NCBI GenBank assembly: GCA_017480285.1
Contig: JAFVAX010000013.1
Coordinates: forward strand, 1 to 56,551
Source: Paludibacteraceae bacterium
GTDB lineage: Bacteria > Bacteroidota > Bacteroidia > Bacteroidales > Paludibacteraceae
Direction: 5' to 3'
DNA: 56,551 nucleotides
Position numbers and translations under genes: made by a program. The notes under the pieces were generated by a model. That model searched no databases, had not been told where the DNA came from, and saw nothing but the letters and a program-made list of their open reading frames with translations. Shown piece by piece: positions 9,320 to 17,315 of the stretch (its first letter is position 1; the number at the start of each line of letters is the position of its first letter).

Positions 9320-9931
9320 TTAGTTAGCCTTCTTGTTGAAATCAAACTTTACTTCAGGTGCCTTTTCTGCTCCGGCTTCTGCTTCAAAGTAAGGCTTGCG
9401 CTCGAAGCTGAACATCATAGCAACCAAGTTGTTAGGGAACTTACGAATAAGGGTGTTATACACTTTTGCCTCATCGTTGAAAGCCTTACGAGCCACAGTG
9501 ATGCGGTTGGCAATACCCTCAAGTTGTGATTGCAATTGAGAGAAGTTTGCGTTACTCTTGATCTCAGGATATCTCTCTACTGCTGCCATGAGTCGGTTCA
9601 TAGCCTGTGAGAGATCACCTTGAACCTGTTGGAAATTCTTGAGTTGCTCTTCGGTCATGTTCGAAGGATCTATATTAACCGAAGTGGCTTTTGCACGGGC
9701 TTCCATAGCACCAACAATAACTGCCTGTTCCTGTTCGGCAACACCTTGAACAACGCCTACGAGTTGTGGAACGAGGTCAGCACGATGCTGATACGATGTC
9801 TGTACTTGTCCCCAAGCGTTTTCAACATTTTCTTGAGCAACAACCATAGCGTTGTAGCCGTTTTTCATCCAAATACCGAGTATTGCGATAACTGCTATCA
9901 CAATCACCCATCCTAAAAGTTTTTTTGACAT
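9320..9931 (-). CDS. lemA: LemA family membrane protein
   Basis: 203 residues: one N-terminal membrane segment (about 6-21), then the LemA four-helix region (YNAMVVAQENVENAWGQVQ, QHRADLVPQLVGVV, FNDEAKVYNTLIRKFPNNLVA). Function is unclear in general. LemA proteins are commonly encoded next to TPM-domain proteins, and a TPM gene lies upstream in the same run, but here a toxin-antitoxin pair sits between them. Confidence 0.92.
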   Translation of the reverse strand: MSKKLLGWVIVIAVIAILGIWMKNGYNAMVVAQENVENAWGQVQTSYQHRADLVPQLVGVVQGVAEQEQAVIVGAMEARAKATSVNIDPSNMTEEQLKNFQQVQGDLSQAMNRLMAAVERYPEIKSNANFSQLQSQLEGIANRITVARKAFNDEAKVYNTLIRKFPNNLVAMMFSFERKPYFEAEAGAEKAPEVKFDFNKKAN

Positions 9932-9946
9932 AATTAAATAAATGAT

Positions 9947-10333
9947 TTATAATTGGTTAGCACTTACATCTATTATTATTTTATCAACAATAGATACCAT
10001 CATAGGAATATCTTCCTTTACAGTTCTTTCAACAATTTCTGTATCAATCTCGAAATAGTGATGCGCTATTTTATCTCTCATTCGCATTACACCCTGCCAA
10101 TATATTTCAGGGTAATTTATAAGAAACAAGCCTTCTGTTAATTTGTCAAGATTTTTTACCATTTCACCCAAAGTAATCAAATTCATACAGATAGCATCAA
10201 GACACATCATACCACTATGAGATTTTAACATCTCATCAAAATCGGAATACAACGCACTTCTTTCTAATATCAAACTTAAGACATGGCGTATATTCTGAAG
10301 ATTCCTCAAAACTATATTACTTTTATTCAGCAT
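9947..10333 (-). CDS. hepT: HepT-like HEPN ribonuclease toxin
   Basis: 128 residues, all-helical HEPN fold (DUF86). The catalytic R-x4-H-x-Y motif is intact: Arg86, His91, Tyr93 in RDKIAHHYF. Established knowledge: HepT cleaves RNA and is neutralised by MntA, which adds AMP to the Tyr of this motif. The start overlaps the mntA stop by 11 nt, as expected for this type VII pair. In several such pairs the nucleotidyltransferase comes first, as here. Confidence 0.88.
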   Translation of the reverse strand: MLNKSNIVLRNLQNIRHVLSLILERSALYSDFDEMLKSHSGMMCLDAICMNLITLGEMVKNLDKLTEGLFLINYPEIYWQGVMRMRDKIAHHYFEIDTEIVERTVKEDIPMMVSIVDKIIIDVSANQL

Positions 10334-10619
10334 AAATTCCTTCTCTTTCTATTTCAGCTCTTAATAAAGGGTTCATTCCAGTCCTTAAACGCACCACATC
10401 AACCTTACTTTCAAGTAATTGCTCTAAATCGCTGACAAATCTGTCAAGAGTGAGCAATGTTGGCGCAGTGCCATTATAGAAAATATCTATATCGCTATTT
10501 TCCGAATAACTACCGCGAGCAACCGAACCAAAAATACCCAATGGCTTGATGCCGTATTTTTTTTGGGCTATTGGCTGGTATGATTTTATTATTTGTAATA
10601 TGTCGTTTTTATTTTTCAT
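10323..10619 (-). CDS. mntA: MntA-like minimal nucleotidyltransferase antitoxin
   Basis: 98 residues from the ATG at 10619; a TTG two codons upstream is possible but unlikely. The minimal nucleotidyltransferase motif GSVARG (residues 31-36) followed by SDIDI (42-46) gives the two metal-binding Asp residues 43 and 45. It would AMPylate and silence HepT. It begins 9 nt after the stop of the TPM gene and overlaps hepT, so it shares their transcript. Confidence 0.86.
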   Translation of the reverse strand: MKNKNDILQIIKSYQPIAQKKYGIKPLGIFGSVARGSYSENSDIDIFYNGTAPTLLTLDRFVSDLEQLLESKVDVVRLRTGMNPLLRAEIEREGIYAE

Positions 10620-10628
10620 AGGCAACAG

Positions 10629-11975
10629 TTAGAATTTGCTACCGGCACCGCCACCATAGGAGCGACCACCACCCCAACTACCACCCGATGAGCCACCGGA
10701 CGATCTTCTTCCACCGCTACCACTACTACTGCTTTCTTCAATTTTAGGAATAATATACTTCACAGTTTGTGTTGCGCCACAGAAAGCACAGCAGTAAGTT
10801 TTTATTCCATAACCACTTCTATAGGTTGTTGCCTTTTCCATAATGGTATTACTAACAAAACCACTTGTGGCACCACCGCACTTAGTACATTCCAAATATG
10901 AAGAATTTTTCTTGCCTTTGTACGATAACACATGAGTCTGTTTGCAATCTTCACATTGCCATACATCAAACGAGCGAGAACCTAATTCTTTTTCTTTTTT
11001 CTGAATATCAGTAAGATATTGATCTCTATCGGATGTTTGAGGCAAAAGAGTCATCTTTTTACCACAACTATTGCAATTAGCGGGATGAAGGCGCATTTCC
11101 CCGGTATGTTTGCGTAAAAAGAAATATAAAAATACAATCGGCAAAGGGAAAAGAACTGCAAGCCATAGAGTTGATTGAACCTTGTCGGAATAATTATTAA
11201 CTGCTTTTGCTCGAGTTTCAAGCAACAATTCTTCCTGCTTGGGTTCTGCTTTTGACATTTTTACACCTAACCATGTAAACACTATAAAAGCCAATATAAA
11301 ATACCAATCCCACCAGCTGAAACTTGTGTCAATAGGTTTTGGTTTCCAACCTAAAATCAACTCTTGGCGTGCTTCATCGGTCATAAGAGTCTCGCTTATG
11401 TCATAACATATCATAGAAACTCCGAGTTCAAAACCCATACATGCCTGATATAACATATCATTTGTAAGGGAATCATTACCTTGTTGCTTATATTCATAAG
11501 CCTTATTGAGGAATTCTTTTCCTTCAGATAGATGTCTTTTATTATCTGAAATAATCTGGTAGCAAACGGCATCGGGCAATAAACCTTCAAGACCTGCACC
11601 GGTATGAATACGAATATCACTCGTTGCCACACTCAAAAAGACAAGTACGCCCTTATTCCCGGCACTTCCTATTCCCCAGTAGTTGAATAGTTCTTGACAG
11701 AAATCAAAGGCATCGTATCTTTCCTCATCAAAACTCCAAATGACAACCACGGCCATTTCAACATCGACACCTTTCTTTAACACCCAACAGATACTGTCAA
11801 TAAACGCTTCCGCATTTCGGTCGAGGATATCATTAGGGTCGCTTATCCAGCCGTTGTGAGTGGCATCTTTCGGATTAGCCACTGTCTGAGGAGTAAATAT
11901 CCACTGCTGTTCTTGTGAAAATAGCAAACCGGCAAACAAAGCAAATGCAATGAATGAAAGAAATCGTTTTTTCAT
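10629..11975 (-). CDS. TPM-domain (YgcG-like) membrane protein with zinc-ribbon-like region
   Basis: 448 residues from the ATG at 11975, chosen because it gives a clean signal peptide (MKKRFLSFIAFALFAGLLFS) and leaves room for the promoter upstream. A TPM domain follows (about 30-170, with GVLVFLSVATSDIRIHTG), then a membrane segment (WDWYFILAFIVFTWLGV), a second (LWLAVLFPLPIVFLYFFL), and cytosolic CxxC pairs (CNSCGKK, CEDCKQT, CTKCGG, CAFCGA) that look like two zinc ribbons. The C-terminus is Gly/Ser-rich (SSGGSSGGSWGGG), typical of this family. Function unknown; TPM proteins are linked to membrane or photosystem maintenance elsewhere. Confidence 0.85.
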   Translation of the reverse strand: MKKRFLSFIAFALFAGLLFSQEQQWIFTPQTVANPKDATHNGWISDPNDILDRNAEAFIDSICWVLKKGVDVEMAVVVIWSFDEERYDAFDFCQELFNYWGIGSAGNKGVLVFLSVATSDIRIHTGAGLEGLLPDAVCYQIISDNKRHLSEGKEFLNKAYEYKQQGNDSLTNDMLYQACMGFELGVSMICYDISETLMTDEARQELILGWKPKPIDTSFSWWDWYFILAFIVFTWLGVKMSKAEPKQEELLLETRAKAVNNYSDKVQSTLWLAVLFPLPIVFLYFFLRKHTGEMRLHPANCNSCGKKMTLLPQTSDRDQYLTDIQKKEKELGSRSFDVWQCEDCKQTHVLSYKGKKNSSYLECTKCGGATSGFVSNTIMEKATTYRSGYGIKTYCCAFCGATQTVKYIIPKIEESSSSGSGGRRSSGGSSGGSWGGGRSYGGGAGSKF

Positions 11976-12037
11976 AATCAAAAAGTTAGTTAAATGGCAC
12001 AATAAAAACAGTTAATAAAACGATAAATAACTATTTA

Positions 12038-12069
12038 TTTGCAAAAATAAGAAAAACTTTGTAAATTTG
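12038..12069 (+). promoter_or_regulatory. Promoter of the KdsC-like gene, giving a near-leaderless mRNA
   Basis: TTTG (12038-12041), N20, TAAATTTG (12062-12069), an exact consensus. The ATG at 12077 is only 7 nt downstream of the -7 box, so the mRNA should start at or within a few bases of the start codon. Confidence 0.8.
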
Positions 12070-12073
12070 CAAC
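12042..12073 (-). promoter_or_regulatory. Promoter of the TPM-mntA-hepT-lemA-xseA-ung run
   Basis: On the minus strand: GTTG (12073-12070), N20, TATTTTTG (12049-12042). It lies almost exactly on top of the opposing promoter at 12038-12069, each -7 box sitting inside the other's spacer. The TPM start is about 66 nt downstream. Confidence 0.65.
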
Positions 12074-12076
12074 ATT

Positions 12077-12580
12077 ATGGAAAAAAAAACAAACAAATAT
12101 CCTATTATTCGCTTATTTCTTACCGATGTTGATGGTACATTGACCGATGGCGGGATGTATTACTCAAAAGACGGCGACACAATGAAACGCTTTTACACTC
12201 GCGATGGTATGGGTATGCAACTGCTCCAACAAAAAGGTATAAAAGTAGGCATCATAACCTCTGAAACAACCGACATTGTTGCCTCGCGCGCTCAAAAACT
12301 TAAAGTTGACTACCTCGTTCAGGGTGTGCGTTTCGACGGCAAAGTAAGTGCTACACAGAAAATATGCAATGAACTGAATATCAGTCTTGAGCAAGTGGCA
12401 TATATAGGCGACGATGTTAATGATCGTGAACTGCTTGAAAAAGTCGGACTCGCTGCCTGTCCTAATGATGCACATGAATCAATCAAAAGTATATCAGGCA
12501 TAAATATAATGCAATGCACCGGTGGGCACGGAGCTGTTCGAGATTTTACCGATTTAATCTTGTCCGAATGTGTGCAATAA
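12077..12580 (+). CDS. KdsC-like HAD phosphatase (KDO-8-P or nonulosonate-9-P phosphatase)
   Basis: 167 residues, capless C0-type HAD fold as in KdsC. Catalytic motif DVDGTLTDG with nucleophile Asp17 and acid/base Asp19, motif II in GIITSE, and motif III GDDVNDRELL. KdsC releases phosphate from KDO-8-phosphate in lipid A/core biosynthesis; close Bacteroides homologues act on KDN-9-phosphate, and the two are hard to separate by sequence. A NeuB-like synthase and CMP-sugar synthetase lie 2.2 kb downstream, which makes the second substrate worth considering. The ion channel gene follows 6 nt later. Confidence 0.85.
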   Translation: MEKKTNKYPIIRLFLTDVDGTLTDGGMYYSKDGDTMKRFYTRDGMGMQLLQQKGIKVGIITSETTDIVASRAQKLKVDYLVQGVRFDGKVSATQKICNELNISLEQVAYIGDDVNDRELLEKVGLAACPNDAHESIKSISGINIMQCTGGHGAVRDFTDLILSECVQ

Positions 12581-12586
12581 ACAACT

Positions 12587-13411
12587 ATGAATAAGACAAC
12601 CATACGCAACATAATCGACAAATGTTTCCTGAGCGAAAGAGTCGTCTTAGCCGTGGTAGTACTCAATGCCATTGCTATCTTTATGCAGGAACTTGGTGTT
12701 CTTAAAACGCTCTTTTCTTTCATTGACTATGCCTGCGTATGGTTTTTTATGATTGAGATGGGTATCAAGTTGCACCATTTTGGTTGGAGCAACTATTGGA
12801 AAGACGGTTGGAACAAGGCTGACGGCATAATAGTTATCATCTCGTTACCTACTTTGGTAATGCCGTTTTTAGATATTACAAGTTTTAATTTTTCAGCATT
12901 GCTCACAATAAGGCTTGTGCGTATCTTCCGCTTTTTCAGAGTGTTGCATTTCTTCCCTAACATCTCACAAATAGGTAGAGGCTTCCGCAATGCGCTCAGT
13001 CAGTCGTGGGCTGTACTTGCAAGTTTTCTTATATTGATTATAATTTTCGGACTTATTAATTGTAGCCTTTATGGTAGTGTCTGCCCAAAATACTTCAGCA
13101 CCCCTCAAGACTCTATTTATTCAGTTTTTAGAATTGCCACTGTTGAAGGTTGGTACGAGATACCCGATGCAATAACCGCTGTAACATCACCATTCATAGG
13201 GCATCTGTCGCGCATATATTTCTGCATACTACTACTCTCCGGCGGAATAATAGGTATGTCGCTCATAAATTCCATATTCGTTGATGCTATGGTAGAAGAC
13301 AACAACGATGACATTAAACTTCAACTACATAACATTGAAGAAAAACTCAACCGACTGCTTGAAGAAAAAGAGAATAATACAAACAAAAACGAGAAAAACA
13401 ATAAAAAATAG
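12587..13411 (+). CDS. Voltage-gated cation channel (BacNav-like, six membrane segments)
   Basis: 274 residues, one-repeat channel architecture: S1-S4 (about 18-122) with a clear S4 voltage sensor, Arg109/112/115/118 at three-residue spacing in RLVRIFRFFR, S5 (about 140-160), pore helix and filter TVEGW (185-189), S6 (about 209-235), and a C-terminal coiled coil (IKLQLHNIEEKLNRLLEEKE) suited to tetramer assembly. The filter resembles NaChBac TLESW but with Val and Gly replacing Leu and Ser; the pore Glu187 is kept. Sodium or mixed cation selectivity is inference. It is co-oriented with and 6 nt after the KdsC-like gene. Confidence 0.85.
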   Translation: MNKTTIRNIIDKCFLSERVVLAVVVLNAIAIFMQELGVLKTLFSFIDYACVWFFMIEMGIKLHHFGWSNYWKDGWNKADGIIVIISLPTLVMPFLDITSFNFSALLTIRLVRIFRFFRVLHFFPNISQIGRGFRNALSQSWAVLASFLILIIIFGLINCSLYGSVCPKYFSTPQDSIYSVFRIATVEGWYEIPDAITAVTSPFIGHLSRIYFCILLLSGGIIGMSLINSIFVDAMVEDNNDDIKLQLHNIEEKLNRLLEEKENNTNKNEKNNKK

Positions 13412-13418
13412 CAATATG

Positions 13419-13450
13419 TTTGCATTTTAAGAAAAAAGATTGTATATTTG
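13419..13450 (+). promoter_or_regulatory. Promoter of the ATPase gene
   Basis: TTTG (13419-13422), N20, TATATTTG (13443-13450), an exact consensus. The expected start point (about 13455) is the first base of the 14-bp tandem repeat. Confidence 0.8.
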
Positions 13451-13455
13451 CACTG

Positions 13456-13511
13456 CCTAAAATAGGCAACCTAAAATAGGCAACCTAAAATAAGCCACCT
13501 AAAATAGGCAA
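13456..13511 (+). repeat. Four 14-bp tandem repeats in the ATPase 5' leader
   Basis: Unit CCTAAAATAGGCAA at 13456, 13470, 13484 (variant CCTAAAATAAGCCA) and 13498. Each perfect unit contains the inverted repeat CCTA-AAA-TAGG. The array makes up the first ~56 nt of the predicted mRNA, 29 nt before the start codon. Confidence 0.9.
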
Positions 13512-13540
13512 TTACTTAACAATCTAAATAGCAGTACCTT

Positions 13541-14683
13541 ATGAGCGGCAAAAAAGATAAATATAATCCATTTTTAGTTAAAGGTTTTGACAAAGATATA
13601 TTGTTTTGCGACCGTGAAAAAGAGACAGAGCAACTTCTCAATAATGCTCTTAACGGCAAGGATACGATACTTGTCTCACCACGAAAATACGGCAAAACCG
13701 GACTTATTTTTCACCTTTTTGATTATATCGAACGAACAAACAAGGATTTTGAAACCATTTATGTTGATTTGTTATATACCCGCTCGCTTGCAGATTTTAT
13801 CAAAGCATTAGGTGATGCTCTCGTCAAACTTCCGGAACACACGAGTTTCGGACAACGAATCGCTCAGTTTTTCAAACAGTTAAGACCTATCTTGAGTTTT
13901 GATTCACTCACAGGCGACCCACAAGTTAGTTTCACCTATCAGACCGAAGCCGACAAAGAAAACACACTTGCAGGTATCCTTGAGTTTATTAACAATCAAC
14001 CCAAGCCTGTACTGATTGCGCTTGACGAGTTTCAGCAGGTGGCAGAATATCCTGAAAGGATGGAGGCTATGCTACGAGGGCACATTCAAAACCTACATAA
14101 TCTGCATTTTATATTTTCAGGTAGTCGTCAAGCACTTATGACTGAGATGTTTATGTCCCCTAAACGCCCAATCTTCTCACAGACATCGCTGATGACTCTT
14201 GACAAAATACCTGCAGACAAGTATTCTGCATTTATCAAAAGACTATTCATTGAGAGCAATATCAGCATCACAGATGAAGCACTTACATATATTCTTGAAT
14301 GGACTCGTCGCCACACTTTTTACACACAAAGCCTTTGCAATAAGTTGTATTCATTTAACCCCGAAACGATTGACATAGAAGTTGTTAAGAAAGCATGCGT
14401 TGATGTGTTGGAACAAAGCGAGAGTGCTTTTATGCAGTATCGCGAATTGCTTACTTCAATACAATGGAAAATGCTTATTGCCATCGCAAAAGAAGGTGAA
14501 GTAACGCAAATCAATTCAGGTGGTTTTTTGCAGAAATATGGAATAAGTGGTACCACTTCTTCCCGTCGCACTATAAAAACACTTATAGAAAAAGAGTTAG
14601 TTCTTGCCCTGCCAAATAAGAAACAAACAGTATATCAAGTATATGATGTTTTCTTCTCACATTGGTTAGCAAGAGAGTTTTAG
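13541..14683 (+). CDS. P-loop ATPase of the archaeal-type/Bacteroidota AAA family, function unknown
   Basis: 380 residues. The Walker A loop is the unusual SPRKYGKT (46-53) seen in this family, and Walker B is VLIALDEFQQV with catalytic Glu. A GSR motif (FIFSGSRQ) follows as sensor. The C-terminal ~90 residues look like a winged helix (LLTSIQWKMLIAIAKEG...LIEKELVLALP). Proteins like this are frequent, multicopy and uncharacterised in Bacteroidota. The gene stands alone with its own promoter and repeated leader; it does not look like part of the sugar operon that follows. Confidence 0.8.
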   Translation: MSGKKDKYNPFLVKGFDKDILFCDREKETEQLLNNALNGKDTILVSPRKYGKTGLIFHLFDYIERTNKDFETIYVDLLYTRSLADFIKALGDALVKLPEHTSFGQRIAQFFKQLRPILSFDSLTGDPQVSFTYQTEADKENTLAGILEFINNQPKPVLIALDEFQQVAEYPERMEAMLRGHIQNLHNLHFIFSGSRQALMTEMFMSPKRPIFSQTSLMTLDKIPADKYSAFIKRLFIESNISITDEALTYILEWTRRHTFYTQSLCNKLYSFNPETIDIEVVKKACVDVLEQSESAFMQYRELLTSIQWKMLIAIAKEGEVTQINSGGFLQKYGISGTTSSRRTIKTLIEKELVLALPNKKQTVYQVYDVFFSHWLAREF

Positions 14684-14755
14684 AAAAACACCAATATATG
14701 TCAATAAAACTTATAAATAACATAAAATCAACAATATAATATAACAAATATAGAT

Positions 14756-15628
14756 ATGAAAGCACCGATTATAATAGCCGAAATAGGTTGCAATCATAAA
14801 GGCGACTTGAATATTGCCAAAGAGATGATACTTACAGCTGCTCAGTACTGCAAAGTTGATATAGTAAAGTTCCAAAAACGATGCAATCGAGAACTTCTTA
14901 GTAATGAAGAATATAATGCCCCACACCCGCATCCGGAAAATTCATACGGTAGCACCTATGGCGAACACCGCGAGTTCTTGGAATTTACAGCAGAGCAACA
15001 CGCCGAACTTAAATCTTATTGCGAAGAAATGGGCGTTACCTACTCTACATCCGTATGGGACCTAACTTCCGCAAAAGAGATAGCCACATTAAATCCTAAA
15101 CTTATCAAAATCCCGTCAGCTTGCAACTTAAATAAGAAAATGCTCGATTGGCTTTGCGACAACTATAATGGTGAGATACATGTTTCCTTCGGTATGACAA
15201 CCAAAGAAGAGGAAGAAAAAATAGTCAGTTTCTTTGAGCAAAAAAACAGAGCGAAAGATTTGGTGTTATATAACTGCACATCAGGCTATCCTGTACCTTT
15301 TGAAGACATTTGTCTATTAGAACTCAAACGCATGCGCGAACAGTATGCTCATAGGGTCAAGGGTATCGGTTTTTCCGGGCACCATCTTGGCATTGCCGTT
15401 GACTCTGCTGCTGTTGCTTTAGGAGCAGAATACATCGAACGCCATTATACTCTTGATCGCACTTGGAAAGGTACCGACCATGCTGCTTCACTTGAACCTG
15501 ACGGAGTAAGAAAACTTGCAAGAGACTGCCGCGCCGTGGCTAAAGCACTGACTTACAAACAAACTGACATACTTGATATAGAGCAGGTACAAAGAAATAA
15601 ACTCAAAAAAAATCAAATAATATGGTAA
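14756..15628 (+). CDS. NeuB-family nonulosonate synthase (sialic acid or KDN-9-P synthase-like)
   Basis: 290 residues, NeuB TIM-barrel: IIIAEIGCNHKGDLNIAKEM at the start, VKFQKR, STSVWD, KIPSACN, ISF-type GMTTKEEEE and GFSGHHLGIAVDSAAVALGA. It condenses phosphoenolpyruvate with a six-carbon sugar to a nine-carbon 2-keto acid. The C-terminal SAF (antifreeze-like) domain of NeuB/PseI (total about 340-350) is absent, as in short Bacteroides-type KDN-9-phosphate synthases. The stop overlaps the start of the cytidylyltransferase by 7 nt. Substrate (ManNAc, ManNAc-6-P or Man-6-P) cannot be decided here. Confidence 0.88.
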   Translation: MKAPIIIAEIGCNHKGDLNIAKEMILTAAQYCKVDIVKFQKRCNRELLSNEEYNAPHPHPENSYGSTYGEHREFLEFTAEQHAELKSYCEEMGVTYSTSVWDLTSAKEIATLNPKLIKIPSACNLNKKMLDWLCDNYNGEIHVSFGMTTKEEEEKIVSFFEQKNRAKDLVLYNCTSGYPVPFEDICLLELKRMREQYAHRVKGIGFSGHHLGIAVDSAAVALGAEYIERHYTLDRTWKGTDHAASLEPDGVRKLARDCRAVAKALTYKQTDILDIEQVQRNKLKKNQIIW

Positions 15629-16290
15629 TTGCTTTCATACCGGTAAGAGGTGGGAGCAAGTCTATCCCACTGAAAAATATCAAACCATTATGTGGCAAAC
15701 CACTTGTTTGCTGGAATATAGAAGCATTGGAAAAATGCCCGCTTGTTGATAAAATAGTGGTTGCAACTGACTCTGAAAAAATAAAAGAAGTGGTTGAAAG
15801 CAGAAAATACAAAAAAACAGTTGTCTATAATCGCAAAGCAGAAAACGCTACAGACACAGCATCAACAGAAAGTGTGATGATTGAATATATACAACAGGCT
15901 CAACTAACAGAAAACATTACCTTTATGCTTGTACAAGCCACTTCACCGCTGACTCAAACACAACATTTTACTCAGGCACTTACACTCTATCAATCAAAAA
16001 AATACGATTCAATTTTATCATGCGTAAGAAACAAGCGGTTCTTCTGGACTGAAAACGGACAATCAATTAACTATGACTACAAAAATCGTCCCAGAAGGCA
16101 AGATTTCAAGGGCTTACTGATGGAAAACGGAGCGTTTTATATCAATAGCGTAGGAAATATCCTACTAAACAACAACCGCTTAAGTGGCAATATCGGAATA
16201 TACGAAATGCCGGAATATACAGCCACTGAAATCGATGAACCCGAAGACTGGATTATTCTTGAAAACATAATGAAAAAACTTCTAAACTAA
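15622..16290 (+). CDS. neuA: Acylneuraminate cytidylyltransferase (CMP-nonulosonate synthetase)
   Basis: 222 residues. The nucleotide-binding opening AFIPVRGGSKSIPLKNIKPLCGKPL is diagnostic, followed by VATDSEKI and the QATSPL block. It activates a nine-carbon sugar with CTP to CMP-sugar, the donor for sialyl-type transferases. It overlaps the upstream synthase by 7 nt and the downstream transferase-like gene by 1 nt, so the three are made together. The symbol is by family; the sugar may be KDN rather than Neu5Ac. Confidence 0.88.
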   Translation: MVIAFIPVRGGSKSIPLKNIKPLCGKPLVCWNIEALEKCPLVDKIVVATDSEKIKEVVESRKYKKTVVYNRKAENATDTASTESVMIEYIQQAQLTENITFMLVQATSPLTQTQHFTQALTLYQSKKYDSILSCVRNKRFFWTENGQSINYDYKNRPRRQDFKGLLMENGAFYINSVGNILLNNNRLSGNIGIYEMPEYTATEIDEPEDWIILENIMKKLLN

Positions 16291-17315
16291 TGAAGCACAT
16301 TTTTCAGGTATTCAGCCCATTAACATTCTATATAAGTAAAAGGATTATTGAGGTCAAACAACTTGACCTCAACAATTGCATACTACTGCTTACCCGCGAC
16401 TACAAAATCCCTAAAAAATATGATTCTTTGTTTGAGAATCAAATACATACATCATATAATGTATCAGAAAAAGAAGGGCGTATATTTGCAGGATGGAAAT
16501 TTTGGAAAACAAAGAAGAATATCAAAGAGTTTGAAAACAAAATAGATAAATACCTTCACAACAATCAATTTATCTGGTATTGTTCAGTATGTAGCAACGA
16601 TATATGTAGCCTAATGGTAACACACCGAAATTGTGTCGGCTACTATATAACAGAAGACGGAATGTCGTCATACAGAGATTTTAACCCAAAAACATTCACA
16701 GGCGCTAAAGCTCTAATTTACAAATACATCCTAAATGTTTTTTACCACCGTCTATTTGCCGTAAAAGACTATTTTATCTACACCGACAATCCAAAATTTC
16801 GAGGCTGTATTGCTACAAATGAGAAATGTTTTCCACTTCACCGACAATATATTGAGGTCATAGGAATGCCTTTTGAAGAAGCACATCTTGACATTATCCC
16901 CGATGCAGTAATTTCCATAGAACCAAATTTTGAACACATCGAAAACAATGTTATATTGCAGTTGTATAATAAATTAGCTGAAATAATAAAGAAAAAACAA
17001 TACAAACATATAGCATACAAATTTCATCCTGTTTTTAATGCTCAAGTAAATATAGAAATCAAAAAGCAATATGAAATAATGCTACAACAAATATTCGGTA
17101 AAGATTTAATAGAAATTGACTCTGACCAAAGTTTAGAAAGCATTTTAATTACATATAAATCTGACTTTTACACCGGTAATTCTTCCGTAGCCATTTATGC
17201 AAGTACTGCTGGCACAAAATGTTATAGTTTCATAGATTTTCTGTGTAAAAAAGCAGATTATTACAAACAATTTAGATGTCTAATGTACGATTTCTGTACA
17301 ATAATTGAGATATGA
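16290..17315 (+). CDS. Putative sialyltransferase-like glycosyltransferase
   Basis: 341 residues with no strong textbook family signature, but it carries in order the motifs that define bacterial sialyltransferases: a D/E-D/E-G motif (Glu122-Asp123-Gly124 in ITEDGMSSY), an HP motif (His246-Pro247 in YKFHPVF), and a Ser pair (Ser298-Ser299 in TGNSSVAIYAS). The GT-B-like spacing fits. Its place directly after the CMP-sugar synthetase supports transfer of that CMP-sugar to a surface glycan. AT content appears higher than in its neighbours, common for glycan genes. The donor and acceptor are inferred. Confidence 0.65.
   Translation: MKHIFQVFSPLTFYISKRIIEVKQLDLNNCILLLTRDYKIPKKYDSLFENQIHTSYNVSEKEGRIFAGWKFWKTKKNIKEFENKIDKYLHNNQFIWYCSVCSNDICSLMVTHRNCVGYYITEDGMSSYRDFNPKTFTGAKALIYKYILNVFYHRLFAVKDYFIYTDNPKFRGCIATNEKCFPLHRQYIEVIGMPFEEAHLDIIPDAVISIEPNFEHIENNVILQLYNKLAEIIKKKQYKHIAYKFHPVFNAQVNIEIKKQYEIMLQQIFGKDLIEIDSDQSLESILITYKSDFYTGNSSVAIYASTAGTKCYSFIDFLCKKADYYKQFRCLMYDFCTIIEI

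Noticed and set aside
13456..13511. CRISPR array
   Set aside because: Units are 14 bp and contiguous with no spacers, and there are no cas genes.
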